The notes under the pieces: generated by a model | Databases searched by the model: none | The model's input: only the letters and a program-made list of their open reading frames with translations | What the model was told of the DNA's origin: nothing | Origin: Roseovarius sp. THAF27 | Lineage (GTDB): Bacteria; Pseudomonadota; Alphaproteobacteria; Rhodobacterales; Rhodobacteraceae | Length of the DNA: 64,000 nucleotides | Assembly (NCBI RefSeq): GCF_009363655.1 | Contig: NZ_CP045393.1 | Location: forward strand, 310,001-374,000 | Direction of reading: 5' to 3' | Program-made: the position numbers and the translations under genes | Part shown: positions 51,011-60,513 of the stretch, one piece after another | How the letters are laid out: the number at the start of each line of letters is the position of its first letter | How positions within the stretch are numbered: position 1 is the first letter of the stretch

Positions 51011-51997
51011 TTGGATATCGTGTTCGTGATCGCCGGGCTGGCGGGGCTGCTCCTTGGTGGCGAGTTGCTGGTGCGCAACGCGGTGCAGCTGGCCCGAGGC
51101 CTGGGCGTGTCGCCGCTGGTGATCGGGCTGACCATTGTGGGCTTCGGCACGTCCGCGCCGGAACTGGTGACCAGCTTGCAGGCGGCCTGGGTCGGGTCGC
51201 CGGGGATTGCCCTGGGCAACGTGGTGGGCAGCAATATCGGGAACACGTTGCTGATCGTGGGGATCGCGGCGCTGATCTCGCCCATTCTGGTGGCGCGGCG
51301 GGCACTGGCGCGGGATGGGACCGTGATGCTGGGCGCGACGTTGGCCTGCGCGGCGCTGGTGCTGAGCGGCGAGATGGGGCGCGTGGCCGGGCTGGGCCTG
51401 ATGCTGGCGCTGGCGGGCTACCTGGCGTTTACGTTTATGGCTGAGCGCAAGGGGCCGACGGCGGCGGGCGAGGTTTATGTCGCGGAAGGCGATTTGTTGC
51501 CCGAAGCGCCGGTGCGCGCGGGCCGTGCGGCGTTGGGGCTGTTGCTCGGGCTGGTGGTGATCCTGGCTGGGGCGCGGTTTCTGGTGTCGGGGGCCGTGGG
51601 GCTGGCGCAGATGCTGGGGATGAGCGACTCGGTGATCGGGCTGACGGTCGTGGCGATCGGCACGTCGATGCCGGAGCTGGTGACCTCGGTGCTGGCCGCG
51701 CGCAAGGGGCAGGGTGACGTCGCCTTTGGCAACATCATCGGCAGCAATATCTTCAATATTCTGGGGATACTGGGAGCGACGGTGCTGGTGGTGCCAATGG
51801 CCGCGCCTCTGCCGATCGCGGGGCTGGACCTCGCCGTGCTGCTGGGCTCGGCGGTGGTGTTCGTGGCGTTTGCCTTCACCGGCGCGCGGATCGACCGGCG
51901 CGAGGGCGCGGTGCTGCTGGCGGCCTACGGTGCTTACATGATCTGGCTGCTGGCGGCCTACGGTGGTTACATGGTCTGGTTGCCGGCGGGCGTTTAG
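51011..51997 (+). CDS. CaCA-family Na+/Ca2+ exchanger
   Basis: A 328-residue membrane antiporter of the calcium/cation superfamily, with two homologous halves. Both alpha-repeats are visible: [25 protein letters not shown] and [25 protein letters not shown]; the acidic residues in PELV and the Asn in GSN coordinate the cations. The start is taken as TTG 51011, nine bases after GGAG, giving usual family length. An ATG at 50903 would add an unlikely polar N-terminus. The C-terminus contains an exact-length 33-base tandem duplication, described separately. Its stop overlaps the convergent RNase R gene by four bases. Confidence 0.87.
   Translation: MDIVFVIAGLAGLLLGGELLVRNAVQLARGLGVSPLVIGLTIVGFGTSAPELVTSLQAAWVGSPGIALGNVVGSNIGNTLLIVGIAALISPILVARRALARDGTVMLGATLACAALVLSGEMGRVAGLGLMLALAGYLAFTFMAERKGPTAAGEVYVAEGDLLPEAPVRAGRAALGLLLGLVVILAGARFLVSGAVGLAQMLGMSDSVIGLTVVAIGTSMPELVTSVLAARKGQGDVAFGNIIGSNIFNILGILGATVLVVPMAAPLPIAGLDLAVLLGSAVVFVAFAFTGARIDRREGAVLLAAYGAYMIWLLAAYGGYMVWLPAGV
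51914..51979 (+). repeat. 33-base tandem duplication in the exchanger gene
   Basis: Two adjacent 33-base units (51914-51946 and 51947-51979) match at 31 of 33 positions. They encode [11 protein letters not shown] and [11 protein letters not shown] at the end of the last membrane helix. The unit is in frame, so the protein gains eleven residues. Confidence 0.9.
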
Positions 51998-54285
51998 CGA
52001 CGCTTGCGCGAGACCTTGCGCTTGGTCTTGTCGGCCTTGTGCTTTTCGCGCGCCAGTTTGCGCTTGGGTCCGCCGCGCCCGCCTTTGGGCTTGCCGCGTC
52101 CGCGCCCCGTGCGGGGCGTGCCCGAGCCGCCGGGCGTGATCGCCTTGCCGTCGAGGCGTATCAGTTCGAGGCCGAGGCCGCCGGTGACCGGCGCCGCCTC
52201 GCTGAGGCGGACGACGACGCGCTGGCCGAGGCCGATGACGATGCCGGTATCGGACCCCATGAGCGTGCCGCGGTCGCGGTCGAGGTGGAAATACTCGTTG
52301 CCAAGCGCGCGCATGGGGATGAGGCCGTCCGCGCCGGTCTCGTCCAGCCGCACGAAGGCGCCGAACTTGGCGATGCCGCTGATCCGCCCGGTGAATTCCT
52401 CGCCGATGCGTTCCGACAGGAAGGCCGCGAGATAGCGGTCATTGGTGTCCCGCTCGGCCATCATCGAGCGGCGCTCGGTTTCCGAGATGTGCTCGCCGGT
52501 GCTTTGCAGTCGTTCCTCGTCGGCCTTTGAAAGCCCGTCCTCGCCCCAGCCATGCGCCGAGATCAGTGCCCGGTGCACGATCAGGTCGGCATAGCGGCGG
52601 ATGGGCGACGTGAAATGGGCGTAGGATTGCAGCGCGAGACCGAAATGCCCGAAATTGGACGGCGCGTAATAGGCCTGCGTCATCGAGCGCAGGGTGGCGA
52701 GGTTGATGACCTCGACATGGTCGGTGCCCGCCGCGCCGTGCAGCAACTGGTTGAGGTGCGAAGTTTTTAGCACCTGCCCCTTGGCCAGCGTCAGGCCCGC
52801 GGCCTCGGCCACGTCGCGCAGGGTGTCGAGTTTTTCCGGCGGCGGTTCCTCGTGGACGCGGAAGAGGAGGGGGGATTTTTTTGCAATCAGCGTCTCGGCG
52901 GCGGCCACATTGGCCAGCACCATCATGTCCTCGATCAGCTTGTGGGCATCGAGGCGGTCGGCGAAGTTGACGGAGGTGACCTTGCCCTCGTCGCTGAGCA
53001 CGACCTTGCGTTCGGGCAGATCGAGGTCGAGCGGTTGGCGGTTGGCGCGGGCCTCTTGCAGGGCGGCAAAGGCCTCGTAGAGCGGGTTTATGACCTCGTC
53101 CATGAGCGGCCCGCACTTGTCGTTAGGCGCGCCGTCTCGGGCGGCCTGCACGTCCTGGTAGGTGAGCGAGGCGGCGGAGCGCATCAGGCCGCGCACGAAG
53201 CGGTGGCCGATTTTCTCGCCATGGGCGTCGATCTGCATCCGCACGGCGATGCAGGCGCGCGGCACGCCTTCGTGCAGGGAACAGAGATCGCCCGACAGCC
53301 GGTCGGGCAGCATCGGCACTACCCGGTCGGGGAAATAGCTGGAGTTGCCGCGCTTGCGGGCCTCGGCATCGAGGGCAGAGCCGGGGGTGACGTAGCAGGC
53401 GACATCGGCGATGGCGACCCAGATGACATGCCCGCCCTCGTTCTTGGGGTCGTCGTCGGCGTGGGCCCAGACGGCGTCGTCGTGGTCGCGGGCATCGGCG
53501 GGGTCGATGGTGACGAGCGGCAGGTCGCGCAGGTCTTCGCGGCCCTTGAGGCCCTGGGGTTTCTGCGCGTCGGCCTCGGCGATGACGTCATCCGGGAAAT
53601 CGTCGGGGATGCCGTGCTGGTGGATGGCAATGAGGGACACGGCCTTGGGCGCGGTCGGGTCGCCCAGACGGTCGAGGATGCGGGCCTGCGGCAAGCCCAT
53701 GCGACCCTTGGGACCGGCCTGTTCGGCCTCGACCAATTCGCCGTCCTTGGCGCCGCCGGTGGTGGAGGACGCGACCAGCCATTCCTTGCCGTCGCCCTTG
53801 TCGATCGGCAGGATGCGCCCACCCTCGGCGGTTTTCTTGAAGACGCCCAGCACCTTGCGCGGGTTGGTCCCGATCCGGCGGATGAGCCGCGCCTCGTAGT
53901 GATGTGCCTCGCCCTTGACCTCCTGCAACCGGCCCAGGATGCGGTCGCCGGGGCCGAGCGCGGGATCGCTGGCGCGGGGGATCAGCAGGACGACAGGCTC
54001 GACCCCCTCGCCATGCCATTCCAGGGGACGTGCCAGAAGCTCGCCGTCGGGCGTCTGGTCACTGACCTGCAGCACGCTCACGGGCGGCAGCTTGTCGGGG
54101 TCGCGATAGGTCTTCTTGCGCTTCTCCAGGTGTCCCTCGGCCTCCAGCTCCTTCAGGATGCGCTTGAGGTCGATCCGCGCCGCGCCCTTGATGCCGAACG
54201 CCTTGGCAATGTCCCGCTTGGAGGTCAGGGTCGGATTGTCCGAGATCCATTGCAGGACCTGTGATTTGGAAGGCAACTCGCTCAT
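51994..54285 (-). CDS. rnr: Ribonuclease R
   Basis: A 763-residue 3'-5' exoribonuclease that degrades structured RNA and acts in RNA quality control. An N-terminal winged-helix part (about 1-70) and cold-shock-type domain precede the RNB catalytic domain, with [16 protein letters not shown] giving the metal-binding aspartates. An S1 domain ([19 protein letters not shown]) follows near residue 625, and the protein ends in a very basic Lys/Arg/Gly tail typical of RNase R rather than RNase II. ATG 54285 is chosen over an upstream start that adds eighteen non-conserved residues. Confidence 0.95.
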   Translation of the reverse strand: MSELPSKSQVLQWISDNPTLTSKRDIAKAFGIKGAARIDLKRILKELEAEGHLEKRKKTYRDPDKLPPVSVLQVSDQTPDGELLARPLEWHGEGVEPVVLLIPRASDPALGPGDRILGRLQEVKGEAHHYEARLIRRIGTNPRKVLGVFKKTAEGGRILPIDKGDGKEWLVASSTTGGAKDGELVEAEQAGPKGRMGLPQARILDRLGDPTAPKAVSLIAIHQHGIPDDFPDDVIAEADAQKPQGLKGREDLRDLPLVTIDPADARDHDDAVWAHADDDPKNEGGHVIWVAIADVACYVTPGSALDAEARKRGNSSYFPDRVVPMLPDRLSGDLCSLHEGVPRACIAVRMQIDAHGEKIGHRFVRGLMRSAASLTYQDVQAARDGAPNDKCGPLMDEVINPLYEAFAALQEARANRQPLDLDLPERKVVLSDEGKVTSVNFADRLDAHKLIEDMMVLANVAAAETLIAKKSPLLFRVHEEPPPEKLDTLRDVAEAAGLTLAKGQVLKTSHLNQLLHGAAGTDHVEVINLATLRSMTQAYYAPSNFGHFGLALQSYAHFTSPIRRYADLIVHRALISAHGWGEDGLSKADEERLQSTGEHISETERRSMMAERDTNDRYLAAFLSERIGEEFTGRISGIAKFGAFVRLDETGADGLIPMRALGNEYFHLDRDRGTLMGSDTGIVIGLGQRVVVRLSEAAPVTGGLGLELIRLDGKAITPGGSGTPRTGRGRGKPKGGRGGPKRKLAREKHKADKTKRKVSRKRR

Positions 54286-54384
54286 GCCTCGGGACGTAGC
54301 ACGAAGGTGGGGGGCGTTCCATGCGAAGATTGCCGGCATGCGCCGGAGCGCCTGCTTTTTCTTGCCGTAAATCCTCTCGGGGGT

Positions 54385-54403
54385 CTGGGGGTGAAACCCC
54401 CAG
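54385..54403. repeat. Intergenic hairpin near the RNase R start
   Basis: CTGGGGG and CCCCCAG form a perfect stem around loop TGAAA. It resembles small GC-rich palindromes often found between genes in Rhodobacteraceae. It lies in the 153-base gap between the rnr start and the end of the DUF2064 gene upstream, and may end transcription of the latter. Confidence 0.5.
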
Positions 54404-54438
54404 CCGGTCGACGCGGGCTTGGCCCGCGGCGAAACGGG

Positions 54439-55020
54439 TTACGGCGCGCGAAGATCGTCCGCCGTGTCCACATCCCGCAACGTGTCGACCAGACCGATCC
54501 GCGAGTCCGGTAGTGTTGCGCGGCTATCTGCCAGCGCGTGCTCGGTGGACCAGCGGACGTCTTGCAGGAAGGTCGCGGGCACCGCGCGGGTGCGTTTCAT
54601 CCCGATCAGCCAGTAGCCGCCGTCGGGGGCCGGGCCGAAGACCGCGTCGTTCCGGCCAAGACTGGCAAAGGCCCGGGCGATATGGGCGGGAGTGATGCCG
54701 GGAATGTCGCCGCCGATGATGCAGACCGGACCGGGCGGTCGCGTGCGCATCACCCGCGCCATGCGGTCGCCGAGGTTGCCGGGGCCCTGGGGCATGCGTT
54801 CACGGTCATCCGGCCAGGCGCGGCTGGACAGGCCGGCGACGTCCGGGGCGACGGCCAGCACGAGGTCCCAGCGAGGGTCGCGCAGGCGGCGCAGGAGACG
54901 GGTGGTCTGATGACGGACCCACCACGTGGCGGCGACAGGACCGATGTCGCGGGCCAGGCGGGTCTTCACCCGGCCCGGCCGGGGCTCTTTCAGCATCACC
55001 ACCAGCTGGCGGCGGATCAC
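54439..55020 (-). CDS. DUF2064/TIGR04282-type glycosyltransferase-like protein
   Basis: A 193-residue protein with a nucleotide-sugar-transferase-like fold similar to CofC. Visible pieces are [21 protein letters not shown] at the N-terminus, where a Lys and Arg pair would bind a nucleotide triphosphate, [18 protein letters not shown] and [14 protein letters not shown], the most diagnostic stretch. Biochemical role is unknown for the family. Translation begins at GTG 55020 overlapping the dapE stop (GTGA), so it is coupled to dapE, with no obvious metabolic link. Confidence 0.83.
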   Translation of the reverse strand: MIRRQLVVMLKEPRPGRVKTRLARDIGPVAATWWVRHQTTRLLRRLRDPRWDLVLAVAPDVAGLSSRAWPDDRERMPQGPGNLGDRMARVMRTRPPGPVCIIGGDIPGITPAHIARAFASLGRNDAVFGPAPDGGYWLIGMKRTRAVPATFLQDVRWSTEHALADSRATLPDSRIGLVDTLRDVDTADDLRAP

Positions 55021-56174
55021 GCGAAATAGTCTTTCAGCACGCGGTCATAGATCGCCTTGAGCTGTTCGATATGGGCGATGTCCACCCGCTCGTCGACCTG
55101 GTGCATGGTCTGCCCCACCAGGCCGAATTCCACCACCGGGCAGTGATCCTTGACGAAGCGCGCGTCGGATGTGCCGCCGCTGGTCGACAGGACCGGCGTC
55201 TGGCCTGTCTCGGCCTGAACCGCGCTCGACACGAGGTCCGAAAGCGGCCCCGGTGGCGTGAGGAAGCTTTCGCCGGAATTCTTCACCGTCATCTCGCCGG
55301 TGACGCCGAAGCTGTCGCAGACCGCATCCAGCTCGGATTGCAGCCACCTGGTCAGGCTGTCGCCGCTATGGGCATCGTTGTAACGGATGTTGACCGTCAT
55401 GCGCGTGCTTTCGGGGATCACGTTGGTCGCCGGGTTGCCGGTGTCGATGGTCACCACGGCGAGCGTTGACGGGTCGAAATGATCGGTGCCGTCGTCCAGC
55501 ACGTGGCTGGACAGGCGGTCGGCCAGCCGTGCCATTGCCGGAAGCGGGTTCAGCGCCCGGTGCAGGTAGGCGGAATGCCCCTGCACCCCGGTCAGCGTGA
55601 TCCACGCCGACATCGAGCCGCGGCGGCCGATCTTCATCATGTCGCCCATGGTTTCGGGGCAGGTGGGCTCGCCCACGAGGCAGGCGCTCATCGCTTCGCC
55701 CTTGGTTGCCATCCAGTCAAGCAGGGCCACGGTGCCATCCTGCGCATCGCCCTCCTCGTCGCCGGTTATGGCGAGCAGGATCGCGCCCTCGGGCGGCGTG
55801 GTGCGCACAAAGTCGATTGCCGCGGCGGCGAAAGCGGCGACGCCGGATTTCATGTCGGTGGCGCCGCGGCCCCAAAGCTGGCCGTCGCGAATCTCCGCGC
55901 CGAAGGGATCGGCGGTCCAAGCTGCGGCATCGCCCACCGGCACCACGTCGGTATGCCCGTTGAAGCCAAAGCTGCGGGCCGCGCCCTTCTCGCCCCAGCG
56001 CGCGAAGAGATTGGCGATGCCGCCCCGGTCCACGCGGGTGCAGGTGAAGCCCGCCTCGGACAGCAGGTTTTCCAGCAACACGAGCGCGCCGCCTTCCTCG
56101 GGGGTGACCGAGGCGCAGCGCACCAGTTGTGCGGTCAGGTCGACGGGGTCGATGGGGGCGGAGTCTTGTGGCAT
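55017..56174 (-). CDS. dapE: Succinyl-diaminopimelate desuccinylase
   Basis: A 385-residue M20-family zinc hydrolase that releases LL-diaminopimelate and succinate, the penultimate step of the succinylase route to meso-diaminopimelate and lysine. The metal-binding residues are seen as His74 and Asp76 (FNGHTDVVP), Asp107 ([10 protein letters not shown]) and the catalytic Glu140-Glu141 (ITGDEEGDA). The C-terminus has [23 protein letters not shown], which separates DapE from related ArgE enzymes. dapD is encoded about 3 kb away and a dapC candidate about 45 kb away. Confidence 0.94.
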   Translation of the reverse strand: MPQDSAPIDPVDLTAQLVRCASVTPEEGGALVLLENLLSEAGFTCTRVDRGGIANLFARWGEKGAARSFGFNGHTDVVPVGDAAAWTADPFGAEIRDGQLWGRGATDMKSGVAAFAAAAIDFVRTTPPEGAILLAITGDEEGDAQDGTVALLDWMATKGEAMSACLVGEPTCPETMGDMMKIGRRGSMSAWITLTGVQGHSAYLHRALNPLPAMARLADRLSSHVLDDGTDHFDPSTLAVVTIDTGNPATNVIPESTRMTVNIRYNDAHSGDSLTRWLQSELDAVCDSFGVTGEMTVKNSGESFLTPPGPLSDLVSSAVQAETGQTPVLSTSGGTSDARFVKDHCPVVEFGLVGQTMHQVDERVDIAHIEQLKAIYDRVLKDYFA

Positions 56175-56400
56175 GGAGGTCTATCCTGTGAACTTTCGAC
56201 AGACCTAGCCTGCACGGTCTGTAACCGCAAACCCGCGCCGGGAAAAAACTTTGCCTCCGGATCGGGATCGGTGACGGAATTCCTTAACAAAGCGAAAAAA
56301 ACGTGGTAACCGATCCTTAATAAATGACCCGAGGCAGGGCAAAAGAGCAGCTGGGCAAATCGCCCGACACGCAAGCAGGCACATAAAAACAAGCCGCGAC
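56175..56400. other. Relatively AT-rich divergent intergenic region
   Basis: This 226-base gap separates divergent dapE and the first Hint-domain gene. The part from about 56265 to 56330 (with TTCCTTAACAAAG and CTTAATAAATG) is clearly more AT-rich than surrounding DNA and is the likely site of the promoter for the Hint genes. I could not fix the -35 and -10 boxes with confidence. Confidence 0.45.
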
Positions 56401-58059
56401 GTGTCAGACCGGACCACCGGAAAAGCCGATTCTTGGCGTGCGCTGACCTTGGACGTACATGAGGTGGGCAGTATGGTCAGGGGCGTTGAAATCCCTATAG
56501 ACGATCGCGCGTCGGCAAGAGAAATGGCCGAGACGATCTTTGGTGACGGTGTTCAGGTGATCAGCGCCTCTTACACCGGCGACAACGATTCTTCGGGGAT
56601 ATACACGCAAGGCAACTCGGTCTCGCCGGGTGTGATGCCGTCGGATACCGGGGTCATGTTTTCGACCGGGGACCTGAACGGATTCACCAATTCGACTTGG
56701 TGGTGGTCGAACGATTCCAACCAGTCCAGTCAGACCACGACCAGTTCCAGCGGTCCCAACAACGACCCGATGTTCAACGCGGCGGCCGGAGCCAATACCT
56801 ACGACGCCTCTTACCTCGACGTCGATTTCATTCCGACGGGCGACGTGATGACGATGCAGTTCGTCTTCGCCTCGGAAGAATTCCCCGAATACGCGGTGGG
56901 TTCCTTTCAGGATTTCGTCGGAGTCTGGATCAACGGCACGCAGGTCCCGCTGAGCGTAGGGGACGGGGATATCGACCCCAACAACCTGAATGCCGGGTCT
57001 AACGCGAACCTGTACGTCGACAATACCTCGGACCAGTACAACACCGAGATGGACGGTTTCACCGTTACGATGACGCTGACGATTCCGGTCAATTCGGGCG
57101 ATGTGAACTCGATCCGGATCGGTATCGCGGATGTTACGGACGCCAATTACGACTCGACGCTGATCATCGCGGGCAACAGCGTGCAGACGACGCTGGTGGC
57201 GCTGGACGATGTGTCCAAGCTGTATCCGACAGGGTCGAAGACGCTGGATGTTCTGGACAACGACGTGAACAACACCTCCGGTGCGCTGACGATCACGCAG
57301 ATCAACGGGCAGAACGTCGTTGCGGGCAGCACGGTCACGCTGGCCACCGGACAGACGGTGCAGTTGAACGCGGACGGCACCCTTACGGTCGTGGGGGATG
57401 GCGACGTCGAGGAAGTCAACTTTACCTACACGGTCGAAAGCGCGAACGGGCAGAGCGATACCGGCTTTGTCACGCTGAATTCGATCCCGTGTTTCGTGCG
57501 CGGGTCGCGCATTCGGTGCGAGCGCGGCGAGGTCGCGGTCGAGGACCTGTGCGTGGGCGATCTTGTCATGACGCGCGACGAAGGGTTGCAGCCGGTGCGC
57601 TGGATCGGCCACCGAGAGGTTGCCGGAACGGGGCAGTACGCCCCGATCCGCATTCAGGCGGGCACGTTCGGCGCGCATGGTGAACTGTGGCTTTCGCCGC
57701 TGCACCGGATCCTGATCCGCGACAGCCTGGCCGAGCTGCTGTTCGGTGAGCGCGAGGTGCTGGTGGCGGCCAAGGACCTGGTCAACGACCGCAGCGTGCG
57801 ACGCGTCGAGGTCGACACCGTGGATTACTTTCACCTGCTGTTCGACCGGCATCAGGTCATCGTCTCGGAAGGGTTGCCGACCGAAAGCTTTCTGCCCGGG
57901 CCGCAGATCAAGGACAGTTTCGAGGCCGAGGTGCTGCAAGAGATCTGCACCCTGTTCCCCGAAATCGACCCCGAAACCGCCGAAGGCTACAGCCCCGCGG
58001 CAAGACGGATGCTGCGCGGCTTCGAGGCGCAGATCCTTTCAAAGAAATGGGTGGCGTGA
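56401..58059 (+). CDS. Choice-of-anchor-L and Hint domain secreted-type protein
   Basis: A 552-residue protein with three parts. Residues about 35-265 match a choice-of-anchor L domain (FGDGVQVISASYTGDN, then MQFVFASEEFPEYAVGSF), usual in exported adhesin-like proteins. A beta-rich cadherin-like linker follows (LDVLDNDVNNTSGALTI). From residue 364 a Hint_2 (hedgehog/intein-like) domain begins with Cys364 in SIPCFVRGSRIRCERG, ending in DYFHLLFDRHQVIVSEGL. Hint domains self-cleave; here the catalytic Cys is present. No classical signal peptide is seen, so type I secretion is possible. The GTG 56401 start is uncertain; ATG 56473-region alternatives exist. Confidence 0.78.
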   Translation: MSDRTTGKADSWRALTLDVHEVGSMVRGVEIPIDDRASAREMAETIFGDGVQVISASYTGDNDSSGIYTQGNSVSPGVMPSDTGVMFSTGDLNGFTNSTWWWSNDSNQSSQTTTSSSGPNNDPMFNAAAGANTYDASYLDVDFIPTGDVMTMQFVFASEEFPEYAVGSFQDFVGVWINGTQVPLSVGDGDIDPNNLNAGSNANLYVDNTSDQYNTEMDGFTVTMTLTIPVNSGDVNSIRIGIADVTDANYDSTLIIAGNSVQTTLVALDDVSKLYPTGSKTLDVLDNDVNNTSGALTITQINGQNVVAGSTVTLATGQTVQLNADGTLTVVGDGDVEEVNFTYTVESANGQSDTGFVTLNSIPCFVRGSRIRCERGEVAVEDLCVGDLVMTRDEGLQPVRWIGHREVAGTGQYAPIRIQAGTFGAHGELWLSPLHRILIRDSLAELLFGEREVLVAAKDLVNDRSVRRVEVDTVDYFHLLFDRHQVIVSEGLPTESFLPGPQIKDSFEAEVLQEICTLFPEIDPETAEGYSPAARRMLRGFEAQILSKKWVA

Positions 58060-58061
58060 CA

Positions 58062-59132
58062 ATGGGATGGATCGGACTGCGTGATCGCGACGATGGCTGG
58101 TTCAAGCCGGACCCGCGGCTGACGGAAACCGGGGCGGACCGGGTGCTGCACCGTGGCAGCCTGGTGGTCGAGAGCCGCATCTCGGCTGATATACGGCCGC
58201 AGACCATGCTGGCGTTCCGCCGGACATGGCCGATGCCGGGCCTGTTTTCGATCCAGGCGTTGCCGCAGGGCGGTATCGTCCTGGTGGACGCGCAGGGCGA
58301 CGACATCTGTCACGCAACCCTGCCGGTGGATGGCGACGGGCGGCTGGATATCCTGCGCCTGACCTATTCCTGGGACAGCACCGAAGGGTGGGCCCGGCTG
58401 ACGCTGGAGCGGCCCGAATCCGACCAGGTGCACACCGTGGCGATGACTGCCACGCTGCCCCTGCCGATCGACGACCTGAACGCGGTTTTCGCCCATGGAT
58501 GCAATTTCGAAGTGGACGAGGAGGTGATGTTCCTGGCCCTGTCCGACCGGATCGAGCCGGTGGGACCGCTGCCCGCACTGACTGCGCAGGTGCCGATCAT
58601 GACAGACCGGGGCGAGCGTCCGGCAGGCGAGATCCGCCGTGGCGACGTTGTGCTGACGGATGACGGCCAGCGCGTGCCGGTGTTGCAGGTGGTCAAGCGG
58701 ACCGTTCCCGCGCGGGGCAGTTTCCGGCCCATCCGCCTGCGGGCGCCCTATTTCAAGCTGACGCAGGACATCGTGGTCTCGCCGCAGCAGCGGCTGGTGA
58801 TGCACGGCAGCGAGGTCGAATACATGTTCGGCCGCGAGGCGGTTCTTGTGCCGGCGCGGCACCTTGTGAACGACCGCTCCGCCTTTCACGCCAAGGGGCC
58901 GGACCTTGTGACCTATCACCACCTGCTGTTGCCGGGACACGAAGCCGTCCTGGCGGCGGGATGCGCGCTGGAAAGCCTTTATATCGGGCGGCTGCGGCGC
59001 AAGCCCGCGGCCATTGCCGCAAGCGTGCTGGCGTCGTTCGACCGCAACCGTCTGCCGGAACATGCCAAGCCGGTCTGGCCGGTGCTGAAACCCTTCGAGG
59101 CGGTGACGCTGGCCACCAGCCGCGCGGCCTGA
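58062..59132 (+). CDS. Hint-like domain protein lacking the catalytic cysteine
   Basis: A 356-residue protein starting three bases after the preceding stop. Its N-terminal ~175 residues form a beta-rich domain (LAFRRTWPMPGLFSIQALPQGGIVLVD compressed around 55-80) that I do not recognise. The rest aligns along its whole length with the Hint domain of the upstream protein: GEIRRGDVVLTDDGQRVPV, PIRLRAPYFKL, VVSPQQRLVMHGSEVEYMFG, LVNDRSAF and YHHLLLPGHEAVLA. The residue matching Cys364 is Ile179 (QVPIMTDRG). It therefore should not self-splice by the usual route. It may be an immunity, chaperone or decoy partner of the first protein; this is inference. Confidence 0.75.
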   Translation: MGWIGLRDRDDGWFKPDPRLTETGADRVLHRGSLVVESRISADIRPQTMLAFRRTWPMPGLFSIQALPQGGIVLVDAQGDDICHATLPVDGDGRLDILRLTYSWDSTEGWARLTLERPESDQVHTVAMTATLPLPIDDLNAVFAHGCNFEVDEEVMFLALSDRIEPVGPLPALTAQVPIMTDRGERPAGEIRRGDVVLTDDGQRVPVLQVVKRTVPARGSFRPIRLRAPYFKLTQDIVVSPQQRLVMHGSEVEYMFGREAVLVPARHLVNDRSAFHAKGPDLVTYHHLLLPGHEAVLAAGCALESLYIGRLRRKPAAIAASVLASFDRNRLPEHAKPVWPVLKPFEAVTLATSRAA

Positions 59133-59145
59133 GCCGCGCGGCAGT

Positions 59146-59478
59146 CTAGTCGTAGAAGGGCGTCATCTGGGCGACGATAACGGCGTTCTCATCGAGCGCG
59201 CGCTGCATGAGGTCGCGCTCGTCCTCGCCGATCTCGTGGCCTTCGGCGAGGCGTTCGTCGAGTGTGCCGTAGCCCGAGACATCCAGGGGCGCGGTGTCGG
59301 CCTGTTTCAGGATCGCCACGGTTTCGCGCACCGCCTCGGCCTCGTCCACGCCAGAGGCATAGACGACCAGCGCGGCCCCGGTGGCCTTGTCCGGCAGGCC
59401 GTCGCCGGACTTGCGTCCGATCTCGACTAGCAGGGTGAAGACCTGCTGAGGCTTTTTCTTGTCAGGATCTTTGGCCAT
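59146..59478 (-). CDS. Hypothetical protein downstream of dapD
   Basis: A 110-residue protein without a recognised family. It is acidic apart from a Lys-rich start (MAKDPDKKKPQQ), with a strand-like VFTLLVEIGRKSGDG, an Ala/Glu-rich helix (VDEAEAVRETVAILKQADTA) and a strand near the end (NAVIVAQMTPFYD). It looks cytosolic. It lies 33 bases after dapD on the same strand, so the two are probably co-transcribed, but no lysine-pathway function is evident. Confidence 0.65.
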   Translation of the reverse strand: MAKDPDKKKPQQVFTLLVEIGRKSGDGLPDKATGAALVVYASGVDEAEAVRETVAILKQADTAPLDVSGYGTLDERLAEGHEIGEDERDLMQRALDENAVIVAQMTPFYD

Positions 59479-59511
59479 GAGGGACCTCGTGCCGGGCCTG
59501 CCGCGCAGGGA

Positions 59512-60339
59512 TCAGTCGCGCAGCAGTTCGTTGATGGCGGTCTTGGAGCGGGTCTTTTCGTCCACGCGCTTTACGATCACGGCGCAATAGAGGTTGAGGT
59601 TGTTCTTGGTGGGCATCGAGCCCGACACGACGACCGAGTAGGGCGGCACTTCGCCCATGAAGACCTCGCCGGTTTCGCGGTCGACGATCTTGGTGGATTT
59701 GCCGATATAGACGCCCATGCCCAGAACCGAGCCTTCGCGCACGATGCAGCCCTCGACGACCTCGGAGCGGGCGCCGATAAAGCAGTTGTCCTCGATGATC
59801 GTGGGGCCGGCCTGCATCGGTTCCAGCACGCCGCCGATGCCGACGCCGCCCGACAGGTGCACGCCCTTGCCGATCTGCGCGCAGGAGCCGACTGTGGCCC
59901 AGGTGTCGACCATCGTGCCTTCGTCCACATAGGCGCCGAGGTTCACGAAAGAGGGCATCAGCACCACGCCGGGGGCGATATAGGCCGATTTGCGCACGAT
60001 GCAGTTCGGCACGGCGCGAAAGCCGCCCTCTTTCCATTCGGTGTCGCCCCAGCCCTTGAACTTGCTGTCGACCTTGTCCCACCAGGTGCTGCCTTGCGGG
60101 CCGCCCGCCTGTGGCTCCATGTCCTTGAGGCGGAAGCCCAGCAGCACGGCCTTCTTGGCCCATTGGTTGACGAGCCAGTCGCCGTTGTCCTGCCGTTCGG
60201 CCACGCGCAGTTTGCCGCTGTCGAGAGCGTCAAGCGTCGCCTCGATGGCCTCGCGCGTCTCGCCGCCGGTCGAGGGTGTGATCTGGTCGCGGGTTTCCCA
60301 TGCGGACTCAATTGCGGTTTCAAGCTGTGCGTTGGACAT
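59512..60339 (-). CDS. dapD: 2,3,4,5-tetrahydropyridine-2,6-dicarboxylate N-succinyltransferase
   Basis: A 275-residue enzyme that succinylates tetrahydrodipicolinate with succinyl-CoA in the succinylase route to diaminopimelate. The C-terminal half is a left-handed beta helix of hexapeptide repeats ([24 protein letters not shown], compressed around 130-155; then [16 protein letters not shown]). [12 protein letters not shown] and [15 protein letters not shown] are characteristic. ATG 60339 gives the regular family length; the longer upstream frame is not conserved. It fits with dapE and the dapC candidate elsewhere in the window. Confidence 0.95.
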   Translation of the reverse strand: MSNAQLETAIESAWETRDQITPSTGGETREAIEATLDALDSGKLRVAERQDNGDWLVNQWAKKAVLLGFRLKDMEPQAGGPQGSTWWDKVDSKFKGWGDTEWKEGGFRAVPNCIVRKSAYIAPGVVLMPSFVNLGAYVDEGTMVDTWATVGSCAQIGKGVHLSGGVGIGGVLEPMQAGPTIIEDNCFIGARSEVVEGCIVREGSVLGMGVYIGKSTKIVDRETGEVFMGEVPPYSVVVSGSMPTKNNLNLYCAVIVKRVDEKTRSKTAINELLRD

Positions 60340-60459
60340 CTGTTGCGTGCTCCCCTTGGCAGGTCGTGTTGTGCTGAAATGCCCTATACGGGCGGACGGG
60401 GGGGATCGCAATGCGACGCGACGCCGGTCATTCGCGGCAGGTTCCGCCGTGCGCGCATG

Positions 60460-60487
60460 AAAAGGCGGGCGTCCGAGGACGCCCGCC
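60460..60487 (-). terminator. Rho-independent terminator of the SH3/DUF1236 gene
   Basis: GGCGGGCGTC and GACGCCCGCC form a perfect ten-pair stem (60464-60487) with loop CGAG. On the minus strand four T follow at 60463-60460. It lies about 26 bases after the stop codon of the gene at its right. Confidence 0.7.
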
Positions 60488-60513
60488 GAGGGACAAGGGG
60501 TCGGGATACGGCG

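Noticed and set aside
7545..54403. CRISPR array
   Set aside because: The repeated palindromes are single scattered copies at different positions, without regularly spaced spacers or cas genes.
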